From Impatiens glandulifera (Eukaryota; Streptophyta; Magnoliopsida; Ericales; Balsaminaceae): 64,000 bases of DNA. The notes beneath the pieces are model-generated. The model was not told where the DNA came from and made no database searches. It saw nothing but the letters and a program-made list of their open reading frames with translations. The translations under genes were made by a program, and so were the position numbers. The stretch lies in assembly GCF_907164915.1 (NCBI RefSeq), contig NC_061863.1, positions 35,375,382-35,439,381 of the forward strand. Reading direction: 5' to 3'. This document shows, piece after piece, positions 35,750-46,632 of the stretch; position 1 is the first letter of the stretch; every line of letters begins with the position of its first letter.

Positions 35750-36593
35750 AAGGCTAATCTTTTTCCCTATCCTCCTTTATCTCTTCCCCCCTTTTAACAT
35801 CATCTGGGAAGAGAATCAACAACAGAATCTAGGGCTAAAGTTAGAGCCGAGTTGAGCTCGTCCCTATTTCTCTTCTTCGATCTGAACCTGTTCACCCTAA
35901 GAACATAATCGACAACCTTTTAGTTGTTCAAGATTTTGGAAGAGGAGTGAAACCCGTGACCAGGTTCATCAAGAATACATCAAAGGAATGCGCAAAGAGA
36001 AGCGTCATAACCGAAGATCTTCTTCCAAGAGCATATCATTTTGACCAGGTTGTTGAAGAGGAATTTTGACCAGTTGATGGCTACACCTCTTTTTATGGCC
36101 ACCATTATTTCAAATACCTTCGTACAGTAGATGTAGGAGGAGTCTTTTGCAAGAAGGGTTTTCTAGATAATGTCGTTGAGTAGGGCATACTTAACTTTCA
36201 AGCAGTTACTCTTCACGTGATACTGAACAGTAAAAGTTTTCTCTTTGGAGGTTTGATCTGAAAGGACATTTATCATTTCAGAAAAAATATCATTTGAGGA
36301 AGAAGGAAACTCATGGATTCCTTCGGTTGGAAGTCTAAAGAACAAGCCAAATGTTTCTTCAGAGAACAGATGTCTTTGCCAAGAATATTCGCACAAATGT
36401 ATTTGTTGTGGTAAATGCTAGAGATTTCGAAGAACTCACGAACGGCTTGTTAGTGATAAATGTAGTGAGGGCGAAGGAACTTCTTCAACCCAGAAGCTTT
36501 CAATGATTCAAACATTTGAACCATTCTAGGAATCGTCAGAGTAAAAACAGATTTGAAATCTACTTGCAGTGATTTTGGACTGAAAGAAGTCAT
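35750..36593 (-). pseudogene. Accessory gene remnant of E2
   Basis: It starts with ATG at 36593 on the minus strand (MTSFSPKSLQVDFKSV). The N-terminal domain is recognisable: SLKASGLKKFL, QAVREFF, FRLPTEG, LLNDII and VAINWSKFLFNNL appear in order and match the E1/E3/E6 copies. Stops and at least one frameshift interrupt it, and homology fades around 35900. The RGG tail and coiled coil of E1/E3 are missing. An AT-rich CATTAAATATC at 36674-36684 is only a weak TATA candidate. Confidence 0.6.
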
Positions 36594-37296
36594 TTTGGCA
36601 AGAATTTAACGATTCAAATTCTAGAGAGAGAGACAAGGATTTAGGAGTACTCAACCATTTGAGTGACACCATTCATTAAATATCAGATAGCTAACGTATA
36701 ACAATTAATGTTTAATGATTATACCAACCGTTAAAAATCTTAGAAACCTATTCCCAAGGGACACAACTATAAATTAATATTAATCATGAATCTGCACAGT
36801 TAATATTAGACGTATAGAAGAAAGTAATCAGAAATTTTAGTCACTTTTGACAAATTGAAAGACACATGACTTCAATCTATTTGAGAAGTAACTGATTTAA
36901 TTTTGGCGGGAAAAAGTACATAGACAGATACATTTGTAGATGACAACTGTCCCGATAGCCAGAAGATGAAAAGTCTAAGTACACAAGTAGTTAGACTATT
37001 TATCTATTTTTCACATTCTTCACTTCTAATTGGGAAATCTGTCTATTAGACGTTGTCGTCTAATCAAGTTTGTCTTATAAACGTCTAACATCTATTAGAC
37101 GTAGACGTTTAATTACGCATAAACATCACGTGTTGGACGTGTATTTGGTTAGATGTGAGCTTCAACTGCTCTTGTCATAAAAACGTCTAACGTCTATTAG
37201 ACGTATACGTCTAACCGCGCAGGTTAATTAACTAAGACATGGGTTCCCGAAAGAAGATAAAGACCGCTTCAGTAGACGTACGTCTAAGTAGTTATG
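36594..37296 (-). promoter_or_regulatory. Upstream region of the E2 accessory gene
   Basis: On the minus strand it corresponds to 5341-6200 of E1. ACGTCTAA/TTAGACG motifs cluster at about 37030-37290, with GTGTTGGACGTG matching the CACGTGGTGTT region of E1. It ends exactly at the LTR boundary at 37297. Confidence 0.5.
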
Positions 37297-38442
37297 TGTT
37301 AGGATCTAGATCGCGGTAGGCGGACCAGGGTCTGTCCAGTTAGCGCGTCTCACTCAAAGGTTGGTGATTAATCTAGTTAGAGATTAACACCGGGTTTCAA
37401 TACTACACAAAGTTTCACAAACCCTTGAACCTAGTTCAAGTGCGGAAGTGGTTTGTTTCAGGTTGAAGCAGCACACACACTTGATGGACAGAACCGAATT
37501 TAGATGAGGTCGGTTTGGGATTTAGTAAGTCGGTTTAGGCAGAGTCGGTTAGAGCATACGACCGGCAGAAAGTAAATAACAAGACAGAATTTTATGAATG
37601 TTCTGAGATAAACATCTACGTCACCCCTCCTCTCGAAACCGCGAGAAGGATATTCACTAAGGAATACACAAACACAATCCGATCAAGACTTATTTTCTGC
37701 TCGATAACACTCGTACAATTTTAACCGAAATTGTAATCACTCTTCAAATAAAACACTTAAGCTCTAAACCTTGTAGAGAAATAAACTTGCAATAAATCTT
37801 AGAGCTTGTAGTTGGTAGAATTCGTTGACTGGTTTCTTGTGCTGCATTTATTTCTCTTCAGCTCCTTCTTTTATAGGTGAAATGTGCAAACGGTCACATT
37901 TTATTTCCTTGAATCTGATTGGTTAAGTAGAGGTTCAGTGATTCAGACCTGGCGGTCTAGGCTTCAGACCTGGCGGTCTAGACTTCCAGTGTATAGATCA
38001 AACCGGCTAGGTTTGTCTTTTACTCAATATGGAAACTGTTGGTTGGACAGTTGCTTGTACCTGGAGGATTGCGCCTCTGATTTATCCTGGAGTGGAAAGA
38101 TCTTGTCGGACGATCTTCTGCAGCCTGCATAATTTCTTCAGACTTGTATGAATATGGCAATACTAAAGTCTGTCCCCTCGGTATCATCCTCAACACATAC
38201 TCGAAGTATCTATTTGTACTGGTCGGTTGTTTATGTTAACCGGATGACTTCTGGTTTTTCCATAACTTCAGATTGACCGAATGTTCAATGATTTTGGCCT
38301 TCTGATTTGATTGGTCATGTCTTCTTGTTCGGTCAGGTTTTTGTTCGGTTGGATTGCTTAACCGGTTGAGTAACTTGACTGTTCCTGCACAAGAGATTTG
38401 TTTGTGTTAAGTTCTATTTAACCGATCTAATTTTATCTAACA
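37297..38442 (-). repeat. 3' LTR of module 2 (1,146 bp)
   Basis: On the plus strand it runs TGTTAGGATC ... TTTTATCTAACA, with terminal TGTTAG/CTAACA inverted repeats. It matches the reverse complement of the E5 LTR (58251-59601), including the GTTAGCGCG, TTGAACC and CTCGAAACCGCGAGAAGG regions, but is about 200 bases shorter. Confidence 0.85.
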
Positions 38443-38444
38443 AT

Positions 38445-38647
38445 TTCTCCCTTTTTGATTATTTTATTTAAAATATTCAAAACTATGTAAGAATGCAAAT
38501 GTAAGCCGATTATTTTTAAAAGTTTATTTGGCCGGATTTTTGAAAACTGACTTGGAAGAATTTTTTGAAAAATTTTGGGAAAATTTTGAGAAAAACTTTT
38601 GGAAAAATTTTATATCTTATCTTATCTAACAATTTCTCCCTTTTTGA
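38445..38647 (-). other. Duplicated polypurine tract of module 2
   Basis: The minus-strand tract AAAAAGGGAGAAAT occurs at 38445-38458, next to the LTR, and again at 38634-38647, in a tandem duplication of about 190 bases that also repeats the TATCTAACA end. Multiple polypurine tracts are a reported hallmark of Sireviruses. Confidence 0.75.
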
Positions 38648-41436
38648 TTATTTTATTTAAAATACTCAAAACTATGTAAGAATGCAAAAGTAGGCCGGTT
38701 TCCAAAAATACTTGATATATATACATATGAAATATACTAAGGTAAAGATACTTTATATATATAAAACTAAAGTAAACATGGAAATATAAGTAAAGAAGCC
38801 CGTATTTCTTCGATCTGGGCGGCAAGAATTTTTCCAGCTGTTCATTAGTTGCTTTTCCCTTGACCGCTGGAACCGGCCTGGATGAGGATCCTTGACCGCC
38901 TGAAGTGCCGGTGAAAGGAGAAGCCGGTGGAGCAAATGATCTGATTGGAGCTACGTCAAGACCTCGCGGTCTTTTGCTTAGCGGTACTTCTTCTTCATCG
39001 AGATCTTCATTTGAAACTAGGTTGCTTGGAGGGTCGATGACCGTGTCGGTAACTCTGTCCAGTAACTTTGAAACCGCCACCCTCTTGGAAGAATTCTTTC
39101 TCTTTCTTGTAGTCGGACCGGACGGAGGAGCAACCTCTTTGGACTTGTGATGAGCCTCGGCGAAATCATTGTATGCAGTCTGTTGGCCGATTAGTCGAGC
39201 CGCGTCTTCATTCTGCTGAACCACTATAGCCGGTCCCATGTTTTCTAATGTCTGTAGTCGTCCGACCAGGTTCGCATCTGCCTCTGCCGTTTCCTTTTGA
39301 AGTCGGTTTTGCTCATCCAAGGCATCCTGAAGCTTCTGGGCCGCGAGCGCATTTGCCTCCTCGAGTGCTTTGTTGGCTGCCAGTTTTGCCGCTATCAACT
39401 CCGCCACCTGTTCTGTGACCGCCTTTAGTTCAGCTTCGGTCTTGACATGCTTTTCCTCAAGCATTACCACCCTCTCAAGTGTAGAACTGGCTTGGGCACC
39501 GGATTGAGCCAGGTCCTCATCAACCTTCTTCAGCCTTTGATCAATTGTTGCTTGGGATTGTTCTGTCATACCGACCTTTTGGATGGCAATAGCGAGGTCG
39601 GTCACCAGCTTCTTAGTTGCCTCCTCCAATGCCTTAGTTCTGTCAATATAGTTGCTGTACAACTGATCGGTCGTGCCGTAATTGTCTTCAACGGACGTGA
39701 TCCGGTCAACTGCGGATTTTAGCTCTTTGTTTGCCGACTCAATCATCTCGATGGATTTAGTCGCGGTTTTTTTTATCTTCTTTTGCCACGGCCGAATCGC
39801 GGTATTGACAAATTCCTCGATGAGGTTCTTTACCCTATCTTCTGTTATAGCAGGTACCGAATCCCCGGTTTGAACAGAGACTCGCTGGTCGGTGGGCGGT
39901 GTACCCGTTCCGAGGTTGGTGGTGTTAATTTCCTGTTCCGGTTGAGGAGAGGAATGCTCATTGTCGGTCGGATTCGGACCGCCCTCATCCTCAGGTGGGG
40001 ATCTGGAGAAGTTCGACGTCTCCTGTTGCTCGGGCTCCGCTTCTAACTGTTACATCTCCTCGGTCAGTTCCCTTTCCTTGACCGTTAGCATGTCCAATAC
40101 TAAGAGCTCAAGTTGAGAGTCCGCTGTCCCTGAGATATGCTTTCCTTGGAGACGTCGGATGTGTTCAGTGAGCCCTAGTAACCGAGCATGCGGCTCGACC
40201 ATCCTACTTCGTCGTAGGGCGTTCATGACGCTCTGAGCCTTTGTGAGGCTGACTACTTCCGCCTCCATCTCAACCAGCTTCTCGAATTTCTGGTCAACTG
40301 TGAGATCCGGTAGCATGTTGATGTAGAATATTTCATGCCGGTTCAGGGCCCATTGATAGTAGACGTCGGTTGCCGCGTGAGCCTGCTCATGAATCTTTTC
40401 CATGATCCTGTTGACGATGTCCTCGGCCGTTTTCCGGATGTGTTCATCTGTAGATTCATCTTCCTCTTGTAGTATGTTCGAGCCGGCATCAACATCATAA
40501 TGTCGGACCGATTGGTCTTCGACCATTGGTCCTTTCCCTTTTCCGGTGTGTTGTGAAGCGGTTCGGCCAGAGCTGGATGCCGAATTTTCAGTGTTGAGGG
40601 TGTCGGACTGCGAATTAGCCGATCCGGTTGGTTTCTTATCCCTCTTGCTTCGGATTTTTCTTTGACCGGAGCCGTTTTCTTTTTAGCATATTTCTTCTTT
40701 CGGCCGCTTGTAGAACCGGTGACCTTCTTTTTGCTTTGCTTTTCCTCCAGATTAATAAACTGATGGGATTTGATAACTTTGTTGAGGGCGAGGAAAACAC
40801 CAGGGCCGGTGTTTATGTTGTAGTGACGCATCAGTTTACCGAGTGGGATGGCGTATCCCCATGACCGTTTGGATGTCGGATCCACCATCTCACATAAGTT
40901 TGCGAAAACCACCTTCGCCTAGTTGATTTTGATGCCGTTGACCAAACCGGCAATCATCTCAATCTTTATCCGGGTGAGGCTATCATAGTTGCCTCCTCGC
41001 GCTTGAACCGATTTGGTGAAGATGTTCATAGTGGCCTAAATTCCGGTTTAAGTGAGGTTTTCTTACCGGATACCGCGATAGGAACCTTCGTTTCCGAAAG
41101 ATCCCGGCAAGCCGCCTAGAAAGTTTTCTCGTCTGTGGCCACCGAGAAGTCGCTCTCCTCGGAAGGTAGATGTAGTACTTCGGCAACCGACTCCTTCGTC
41201 AGTTTGAGCTGTTGTCCGCATATAGTTGCGATGATTGTCCTTTCGGTGAGGATGGCGGTTTGAAAGAATTCGTTGACCGCATCCTAATATAAGACGAATG
41301 GCCCGGTCAAGAAATGTTCGAAACCGGACTAGGAGATCTGGGTTAACACCCGCTTTGCCTCCGCCGAACCGTTCGCTCGAACTTCATCGAAGTCGACTTG
41401 GACGATGTGGTTGAAAAGCACAGATTCACGACCCAT
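38622..41436 (-). pseudogene. Retrotransposon accessory gene, module 2 copy
   Basis: The start is ATG 41436 (MGRESVLFNHIVQVDFDEV), 109 bases downstream of a TATA box. The N-terminal domain shows TGPFVLY, the LHLPSEE motif, SGKKTSLKPEF and a region matching INW-type copies. A basic Lys-rich linker, an acidic region and a long coiled coil (39746-38900, heptads with many KALEEA/LQNRLQ-type segments) follow. The tail reads KRPRGLDVAPIRSF. Several in-frame TAG stops in the N-terminal domain (one at the conserved Trp of the INW motif), a frameshift near 41035, another near 40500 and a stop at 40050 inactivate it. It lacks the RGG tail of E1/E3. Confidence 0.68.
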
Positions 41437-41544
41437 TGTAGTTTGAATAAATCGAGAGATTGAAGGATTGAAAGTTCTGAGAGGTTTGAGCGCTAGAGAG
41501 AGAAAGCCGATTCGCGTGAGAATGAAAGAAAATAGCTAAGGACC

Positions 41545-41554
41545 CTATTTATAG
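41545..41554 (-). promoter_or_regulatory. TATA box of the module 2 accessory gene
   Basis: CTATAAATAG on the minus strand, 109 bases before the ATG, followed by a CT-rich leader with TTTCTCTCTCTAGC. Position and context match the other accessory-gene copies. Confidence 0.6.
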
Positions 41555-41697
41555 TCGCGGGTTGGAATTTCAACCGCCGCGAACCATCACATCAGGATTG
41601 GGCGGGAATTTTCCCTCCAAAATGCTTTGGGCGGCAAGTGATGGGCGGGAAACTTTGAGCGGGCTTTTGATGCGGTTATTTAACCGTGAAGAGGCGG

Positions 41698-42515
41698 TGT
41701 TAGGATCTAGGTCGAGGCTGGAGGACCGGGGTTGGCCGGTTAGCGCGTCTCACTCAAAGGGTGGTGATTAATCCGGTTAGAGATTAACACCGGTGTTTCA
41801 ATACTGCACAAACTGTCACAAACCCTTGAACCAAGTTCAAGCGCGGAAGTGGTTTGTTTCAGGTTGAAGCAGCACACTCACAGGATAGGCAGAACCGGTT
41901 TTGAATAAGACAGGTTTGGAAATTGATGGGTCGGTTTTTGTAACTTGGTGATTCGGTTTAGATAGTGTAGAGTCGGTCAACATGGTGTAGGTCTGTTAGT
42001 GCAGCTCGGTTATAAAGTAAATCAGGCAGAAAATAAATAACAAGACAAGTTTTATGGATGTTCGGAGATAAAACTCCTACGTTACCCCTTCCTCTCGAAA
42101 CCGCGAGAAGGATATTCACTAAGGAATACAAATACAATTCGATCGAGACTTATTTCCTGCTCGATAACACCCATATAATTTACACCGAAATTGTAAGTAC
42201 ACACTTCAACTTAGCACTTTAAGCTTTTCTACAGATACCCGAAGTTTCTTCATATGTTGGTCGGTTATTTGTCTTAACCGAATGGCTTCCGGTTATTGCT
42301 TTGGCTTCTGAATGACCGGCTGTCTGGTGTTTCCGGCTTTTAGTTTTGACCGATCTTGCCTTCTTTGTGCGGTCATGTTTTTGGTTGGTTTGATAACTTG
42401 ACCGGTTGAGCTTCTTAACCGGTTCATTGGTTTGACCGGTCCGGTTCTTTGTCTGTTCCTGCATAGGAAGTTTATTTGTGTTAAGTTCTATTAACCAGTC
42501 TAATTTTATCTAACA
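41698..42515 (-). repeat. 3' LTR of module 3 (818 bp, internally deleted)
   Basis: On the plus strand TGTTAGGATCTAGG ... TTTTATCTAACA. Both ends match the module 2 and E5 LTRs, but about 300-500 bases from the middle are missing. The adjacent upstream sequence (41685-41697) lacks a primer-site complement, so it is a 3' LTR and not the 5' LTR of module 2. Confidence 0.8.
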
Positions 42516-42517
42516 AT

Positions 42518-42710
42518 TTCTCCCTTTTTGATTATTTTATTTAAAATTATCAAAATCATGTAAGATTGAAAATGTAGGCCGGTTTTGTGAGTTTTATTTG
42601 GACGGATTTTTGGAAACTGACTTGGGAGGTTTTTTCGAAAAATTTTGGAGAATTTTGAGAAAAATTTTGAAAAATTTTATCTTTTATCTTATCATTTTCT
42701 CCCTTTTTGA
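42518..42710 (-). other. Duplicated polypurine tract of module 3
   Basis: AAAAAGGGAGAAA (minus strand) at 42518-42531 and again at about 42697-42710, spaced about 180 bases as in module 2. Confidence 0.7.
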
Positions 42711-42858
42711 TTATTTTATTTAAAATTATCAAAATCATGTAAGATTGCAAATGTAGACCGGTTTCCAAAAATAACTTTATATATATATAAGTGAAGATGA
42801 CCGAAAAAGGCTAAAATATTATATATAAAAAACGAAATAAACATAGAAAGGAAAGCCC

Positions 42859-45236
42859 CTATTCCAATTCGGATGACAGGAAACCTGTCATCAGGTCATC
42901 CGTCGCTTGGTCCTCAGCCGGTTGAGCCGGTCTTGAGGAAGATCCTCCTGCTCCCGTGGTGTCCTGGTGAAGAGAGAACGGTTGAGAGACCGTTCTGACT
43001 GGAACCGCATTGGAAACTCGTTGTCTTGTAGGTCGCGGTTCGAGATCCTCCCCGAAGTCATCTTCTTCAACAACTGTTTCGGTGATTCTGCCCAGCATCT
43101 TGGTGACTTGAGCCTTCGTTGCAGAAACTTTCCTCCTTCGTGTTGCCGGAACCGAAGAGGAGGGAGCCGCTTTGGACTTCTTGTGAGCCTTGGCATATTC
43201 TTTGAGCCTTTGTTTTTCAGTGTTTAACCGCCCTGCATCCTTGACTGCTTGAGCTGCCATGGACTTTGCAAGTGCCGGATTTCTAGCCGTTATATTTCGT
43301 GCGCGTTCGTCCAAATCCGCTTCAGACAATCGCGGTGCCTCCTTGGCTTCCCGCGTTTCTTCGTCCAACGCATCCTTAATATCCTTAGCCGCCCGAGCGT
43401 TTGCTTCCTCAACCGCTGTATCGGCAGCCAGCTTGGCCTTCATCAATTCATTCACCTGCTCGGTGACCGCCTTGAGGTCGGCTTCAAGCTTGTCGTTGCG
43501 CTCTTCAAGACTTGCATTCTTCTTTTCAAGATCTGTGACCCTGTCAAGTGTCGAACCAACTTCGGTGCTTGACCACCCTAGGTCCTCATCTACCTTTGTG
43601 AGCCGTTGATCGGTTTTCTCTTGAAACTGTTTCAAGTCATCTACCAGCTTTGAGGTTGTATTCTCCAGGTCTACGGTTCGCTTAAGATGGGCGTCATACA
43701 GAACCGTGTCGTCACGGTAGTTGACTTCGATCTCTGTGATTCGGGCATCTGCCTTCACAAGGTCATCCCTCGTTGTTTCGGCCAATTTAATTGTTTGAAC
43801 CGCGGCTTTCTTGATTTTCCTCTTCCATGGTCGAACCTTTGAGTTGGAAAACTCTTGAATGATAGACTTTACTCTTTCTTCTGTGACGGCCGGTTCCGAA
43901 TTCCCAGGTTGATCGGTTTCAAGTGGCCCGGTGAAAGGGGGATCTGTCCTTTCGTCGGTTTCGTTGATGACCGGATCCGCTAGAGGAGACGTATCACCTC
44001 GCTTCTGACCGTCACCGGTCTCAAGACGCGGAGAGTGCGCTGTATCTCGCTGTCTGCGCACCGCTTCAAGTCGCTCTATCTCGTCAATGAATTCCCCTTT
44101 CTTTATCTCAAGTATATCCAACACCAAGAGTTGTAATTTAGCCTTCGGTGTTTCTGCAACTTACCTTTCTGAAAGCTTTCGTATATGTACGGTTAACTTT
44201 GGTAGCCGAGCATGCGGTTCTACTATTGCGTGTCGGTCCATGGCTTCGTTGGGATCCTTGGCGTTTGTTAGGCTGATGACGTCCTCTTCTATCTCCTTCA
44301 GCCTTCTGAAACTTTGTCCATCGGTTAGGCCTGGTAGCATATGCTTGAAGAATTTGTTGCACCGGTACCCGAACCACTCACTGTATACTTCCGCAGCCGC
44401 CTGAGCTCGTAGATCGATTTCCTCCATGATTCTGCGCACTATATTTTCGGCTATCTTCAGGTCGTTGTCAAAGGGAACGTTTTCCTCCCCACGGTCGTCT
44501 GCATCGGTTTCAATACTGGCCGATTGTTCTTATTCAGTCGGTCCTTTTTCTTTACCTGACTCATTTTCTTCGGTATTATGTGAGGCTGTTCGGTCGGAGC
44601 TTGAGGCCGAATCGTCCTCATCTCGCGTGTCAGAGGGCGGTTCCGCGGATTCCATCGGTTGTTTGTCCATCTTGCTTCCGGACTCGCCTTTTACCGGAGC
44701 CGGTTTCTTAGCGGCAAACTTCTTCCTTCGGCCACCTGTAGAACCGGGGGCCGGCTGCTTCTTCTCCAGGAATTGGCGGGATCTTATTATTTTGCTCGAC
44801 GAGAGAAGAACACCAGGACCGGTGTTGATGTTGTTGTGGAGCATGATCTTCCCAAGTGGGATGGCGTATTCCCATGACCGGGTGGAACCTAGTACCACCA
44901 TTTCCTTTAGATTGTGGAAAATCTCCTTCGCCCAGTTAACATTTATGCCGTTTAGTAAACCGGCAAGCATCTCGATTTTCGCCTTGGTGAGGTTGTCGAA
45001 ATTTCCCCCTCTTACTTGAACCGACTTAGTAAAGATGTCACAGAGCGGTATATATTCCGGTCGCAGTGATGACTTCTTACCGGATACCTGTACAGGAGCC
45101 GCGGTTGCCGAGAGAACCTGGTAAGCCGCCTCGAATGTTTTCCGGTCTAGATCCATCGAAGCGTTGCGTCCATCTGTTGGAATTCGTAGGATTTCCGCAA
45201 CCGACTCTTCGGTTATGTCGAATTGTTTGAGAAAGT
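42859..45236 (-). pseudogene. Retrotransposon accessory gene, module 3 copy (nearly open)
   Basis: From about 45236 to 42859 the sequence stays in one frame with only two stops, at 44530-44532 and 44161-44163. The first about 75 residues of the N-terminal domain are deleted: the leader runs directly into QFDITEESVAEILRIPTDG. SGKKSSLRPEY, INVNWAKEIFHNL and SWEYAIPLGK follow, then a Lys/Ala-rich basic segment, an acidic region, a long coiled coil (about 43900-43200) with KADARITEIE and LEADLKAVTEQV, and a basic tail with ATRRRKVSATKAQ, ending FLSSELE. The coiled coil suggests self-assembly. Function unknown. Confidence 0.68.
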
Positions 45237-45300
45237 TTGAGAGCTAGAGAGAGAAAGTTGTTTCGCGTAGGAATGAAATGAAATGAAATGACCAAGGTCC

Positions 45301-45310
45301 CCTTTTATAG
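45301..45310 (-). promoter_or_regulatory. TATA box of the module 3 accessory gene
   Basis: CTATAAAAGG on the minus strand, followed by a leader with TTTCTCTCTCTAGCTC as in module 2. Confidence 0.6.
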
Positions 45311-45574
45311 GCGCGGCTTGGAAGCCCAACCGTCGCAAACTGTCCCATCACCTTTGGGAGAGAATTTTCCCTCCAAGTGATTTGGGTGGCAAACTTTGGG
45401 CGGAAATCAAAAAGGCGGCAAACCAAGAGGCGGCAAACTAAGGGCGCTAAATCAAAGGTGGGAAGCCAAGGGCGGGAGTTTCTGGGCGCGAAATTTCCCT
45501 CCAAAAATTTCGATTTCGGTTTTGATGATGCAATCCCTTTTTGAAACCGTATTATTAGGGGTGAGCATATTATG

Positions 45575-45715
45575 GGTTAACCTAAACCCAACCCTAACCC
45601 AAACCCAAAATATTAATTTGGGTTGGTTAATTCGGGTTGGGTTGGATTCGGGTTAGATTAAATTCGGGTTGGATCTATTTCGGGTTGGGTCATATTTACC
45701 CAAATTACCCAAACT
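45575..45715 (+). repeat. Left subterminal repeats of the hAT element
   Basis: Repeated (A)ACCCAACCC and GGGTTGGGTT words, with an inverted counterpart at 50480-50600. Such repeats usually serve as transposase binding sites in hAT elements. Confidence 0.7.
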
Positions 45716-46082
45716 GTATAATTTAATTTATTTATTTTCATTTATCGTATCTTCTCATTTAATCCTCTCTGCCCTATCTCTCCCTCCTCTATGCCCTTTT
45801 GAATTGAAATCCTCTATGCCCTTTTCAATTGAAACTCTCTGCCCTATCTCTCTCCCCTGTGCCATTTTCAATCGAAATCCAGGAGTGAAAATCTCACTAA
45901 TCTAAGTAAGCAGAGAGATTGAATGGAAGCTTCCATGGTTACTTCTTTCTCTTTCTACTCGGACTGATCGGAATAAGATACACAGTTAAACCTCCGACGT
46001 CTAAACCCTTCATTTGAGTACGTTTCTTTCTTTTCTCTCTATTGCTTTAATATAACCCAAAACACCAATAGAGAAAGAAATC

Positions 46083-46632
46083 ATGAAAGTTCAGATCCAG
46101 AGGGACGATACTGTGAGTTTTGCTTGTGTTTACGTTTTCTCATACTTTCATTTAAAACCATTTCTTGCAGAAATAGAAGAAAACATGAACAAAATGATCG
46201 TTTTACACTTTAGAATCAGTCAACTGATGGGTTTTTTTATCAGTTTTGATGACTTATAGCTATGCATCTTTGAAACAATCTGACTTAGAGGACTCCTTAG
46301 CTTCATCGGAGTTATCGGTGCTTTAATTAAAAAAAAAACTCAAGCTTGTTTTTGTCATGTTATTTAGAACATTGCAACAAAGCAGATACCCAAATTGAAC
46401 AGTTTCTTCCTGTAAGATGCTATAGGCATATCATACGATTCATTACAGTGTATTTGTCTGTTATGCTTCTCATTGGAAAACTGAAACAGGTGTTTGATGC
46501 TTATGTGGTTGGCAAAGATGATGCACCAGGAATTGTTGTACTTCAGGAATGGTGGGGTATTGACACTGAGATCAAGAACCATGCTCTGAAAATCTCTCAA
46601 TTTGGATCTGGCTACAAAGCACTTATTCCAGA
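46083..46632 (+). pseudogene. Captured first two exons of a dienelactone hydrolase-like gene
   Basis: Exon 1, 46083-46112, encodes ten residues (MKVQIQRDDT) and ends at a GTGAGT donor. Exon 2, 46490-46632, follows an AAACAG acceptor and ends at GAGTAAG. The joined frame is open and includes AYVVGKDDAPGIVVLQEWWG, which resembles the plant dienelactone hydrolase family (carboxymethylenebutenolidase homologues), in the N-terminal segment before the catalytic Cys. Later exons with the Cys-Asp-His triad are absent. Upstream sequence looks like a 5' UTR, so the transposon may have taken the promoter region too. No enzyme can come from this piece. Confidence 0.75.

Larger units (their letters stand above)
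23367..37296 (-). mobile_element. Copia element remnant E2 (minus strand), split by E3
   Basis: On the minus strand this remnant has an upstream region (37296-36594), a disrupted accessory gene, and a 3' LTR in two parts (35703-34918 and 24626-23367). E3 (24627-34912) sits inside the LTR with the duplicated TGAAG. The LTR end reads TGATAGGATCGG on the plus strand, the reverse complement of the E1/E3 LTR end. No primer-site complement follows at 23366, so this is a 3' LTR. Its upstream limit is the edge of the next LTR at 37297, so gag, pol and 5' LTR are missing. Confidence 0.7.
37297..41697 (-). mobile_element. Accessory gene + 3' LTR module, family of E5 (module 2)
   Basis: On the minus strand: upstream region with TATA box, accessory gene (41436-38622), duplicated polypurine tract, and LTR (38442-37297). 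The LTR end TGTTAGGATCTAG is the reverse complement of the E5 LTR end. There is no gag, pol, primer site or 5' LTR. The next module abuts directly at 41698, giving a head-to-tail pair. Confidence 0.72.
41698..45555 (-). mobile_element. Accessory gene + 3' LTR module (module 3), upstream end split by hAT
   Basis: Same plan as module 2: TATA box (45301-45310), accessory gene (about 45236-42859), duplicated polypurine tract and shortened LTR (42515-41698). Its upstream region is interrupted at 45556 by the hAT element and resumes at 50618. It lies head-to-tail with module 2 but is clearly diverged from it. Confidence 0.7.

Noticed and set aside
35820..36070. Plus-strand frame with VQDFGRGVKPVTRF and PRAYHFDQVV
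   Set aside because: It looked gene-like, but the minus strand gives the expected continuation of the accessory domain (VAINWSKFLFNNL), which explains the openness better.
37297..42515. One element with 3' LTR 37297-38442 and 5' LTR 41698-42515
   Set aside because: No primer-site complement lies at 41685-41697, and the second LTR has its own polypurine tract and accessory gene. They are two separate modules.
45575..45715. Telomere-like CCCTAAACC/GGGTTGGGT repeats
   Set aside because: The words are irregular and not the plant TTTAGGG repeat. A mirrored set is at the other end of the same hAT element, so they are subterminal repeats.
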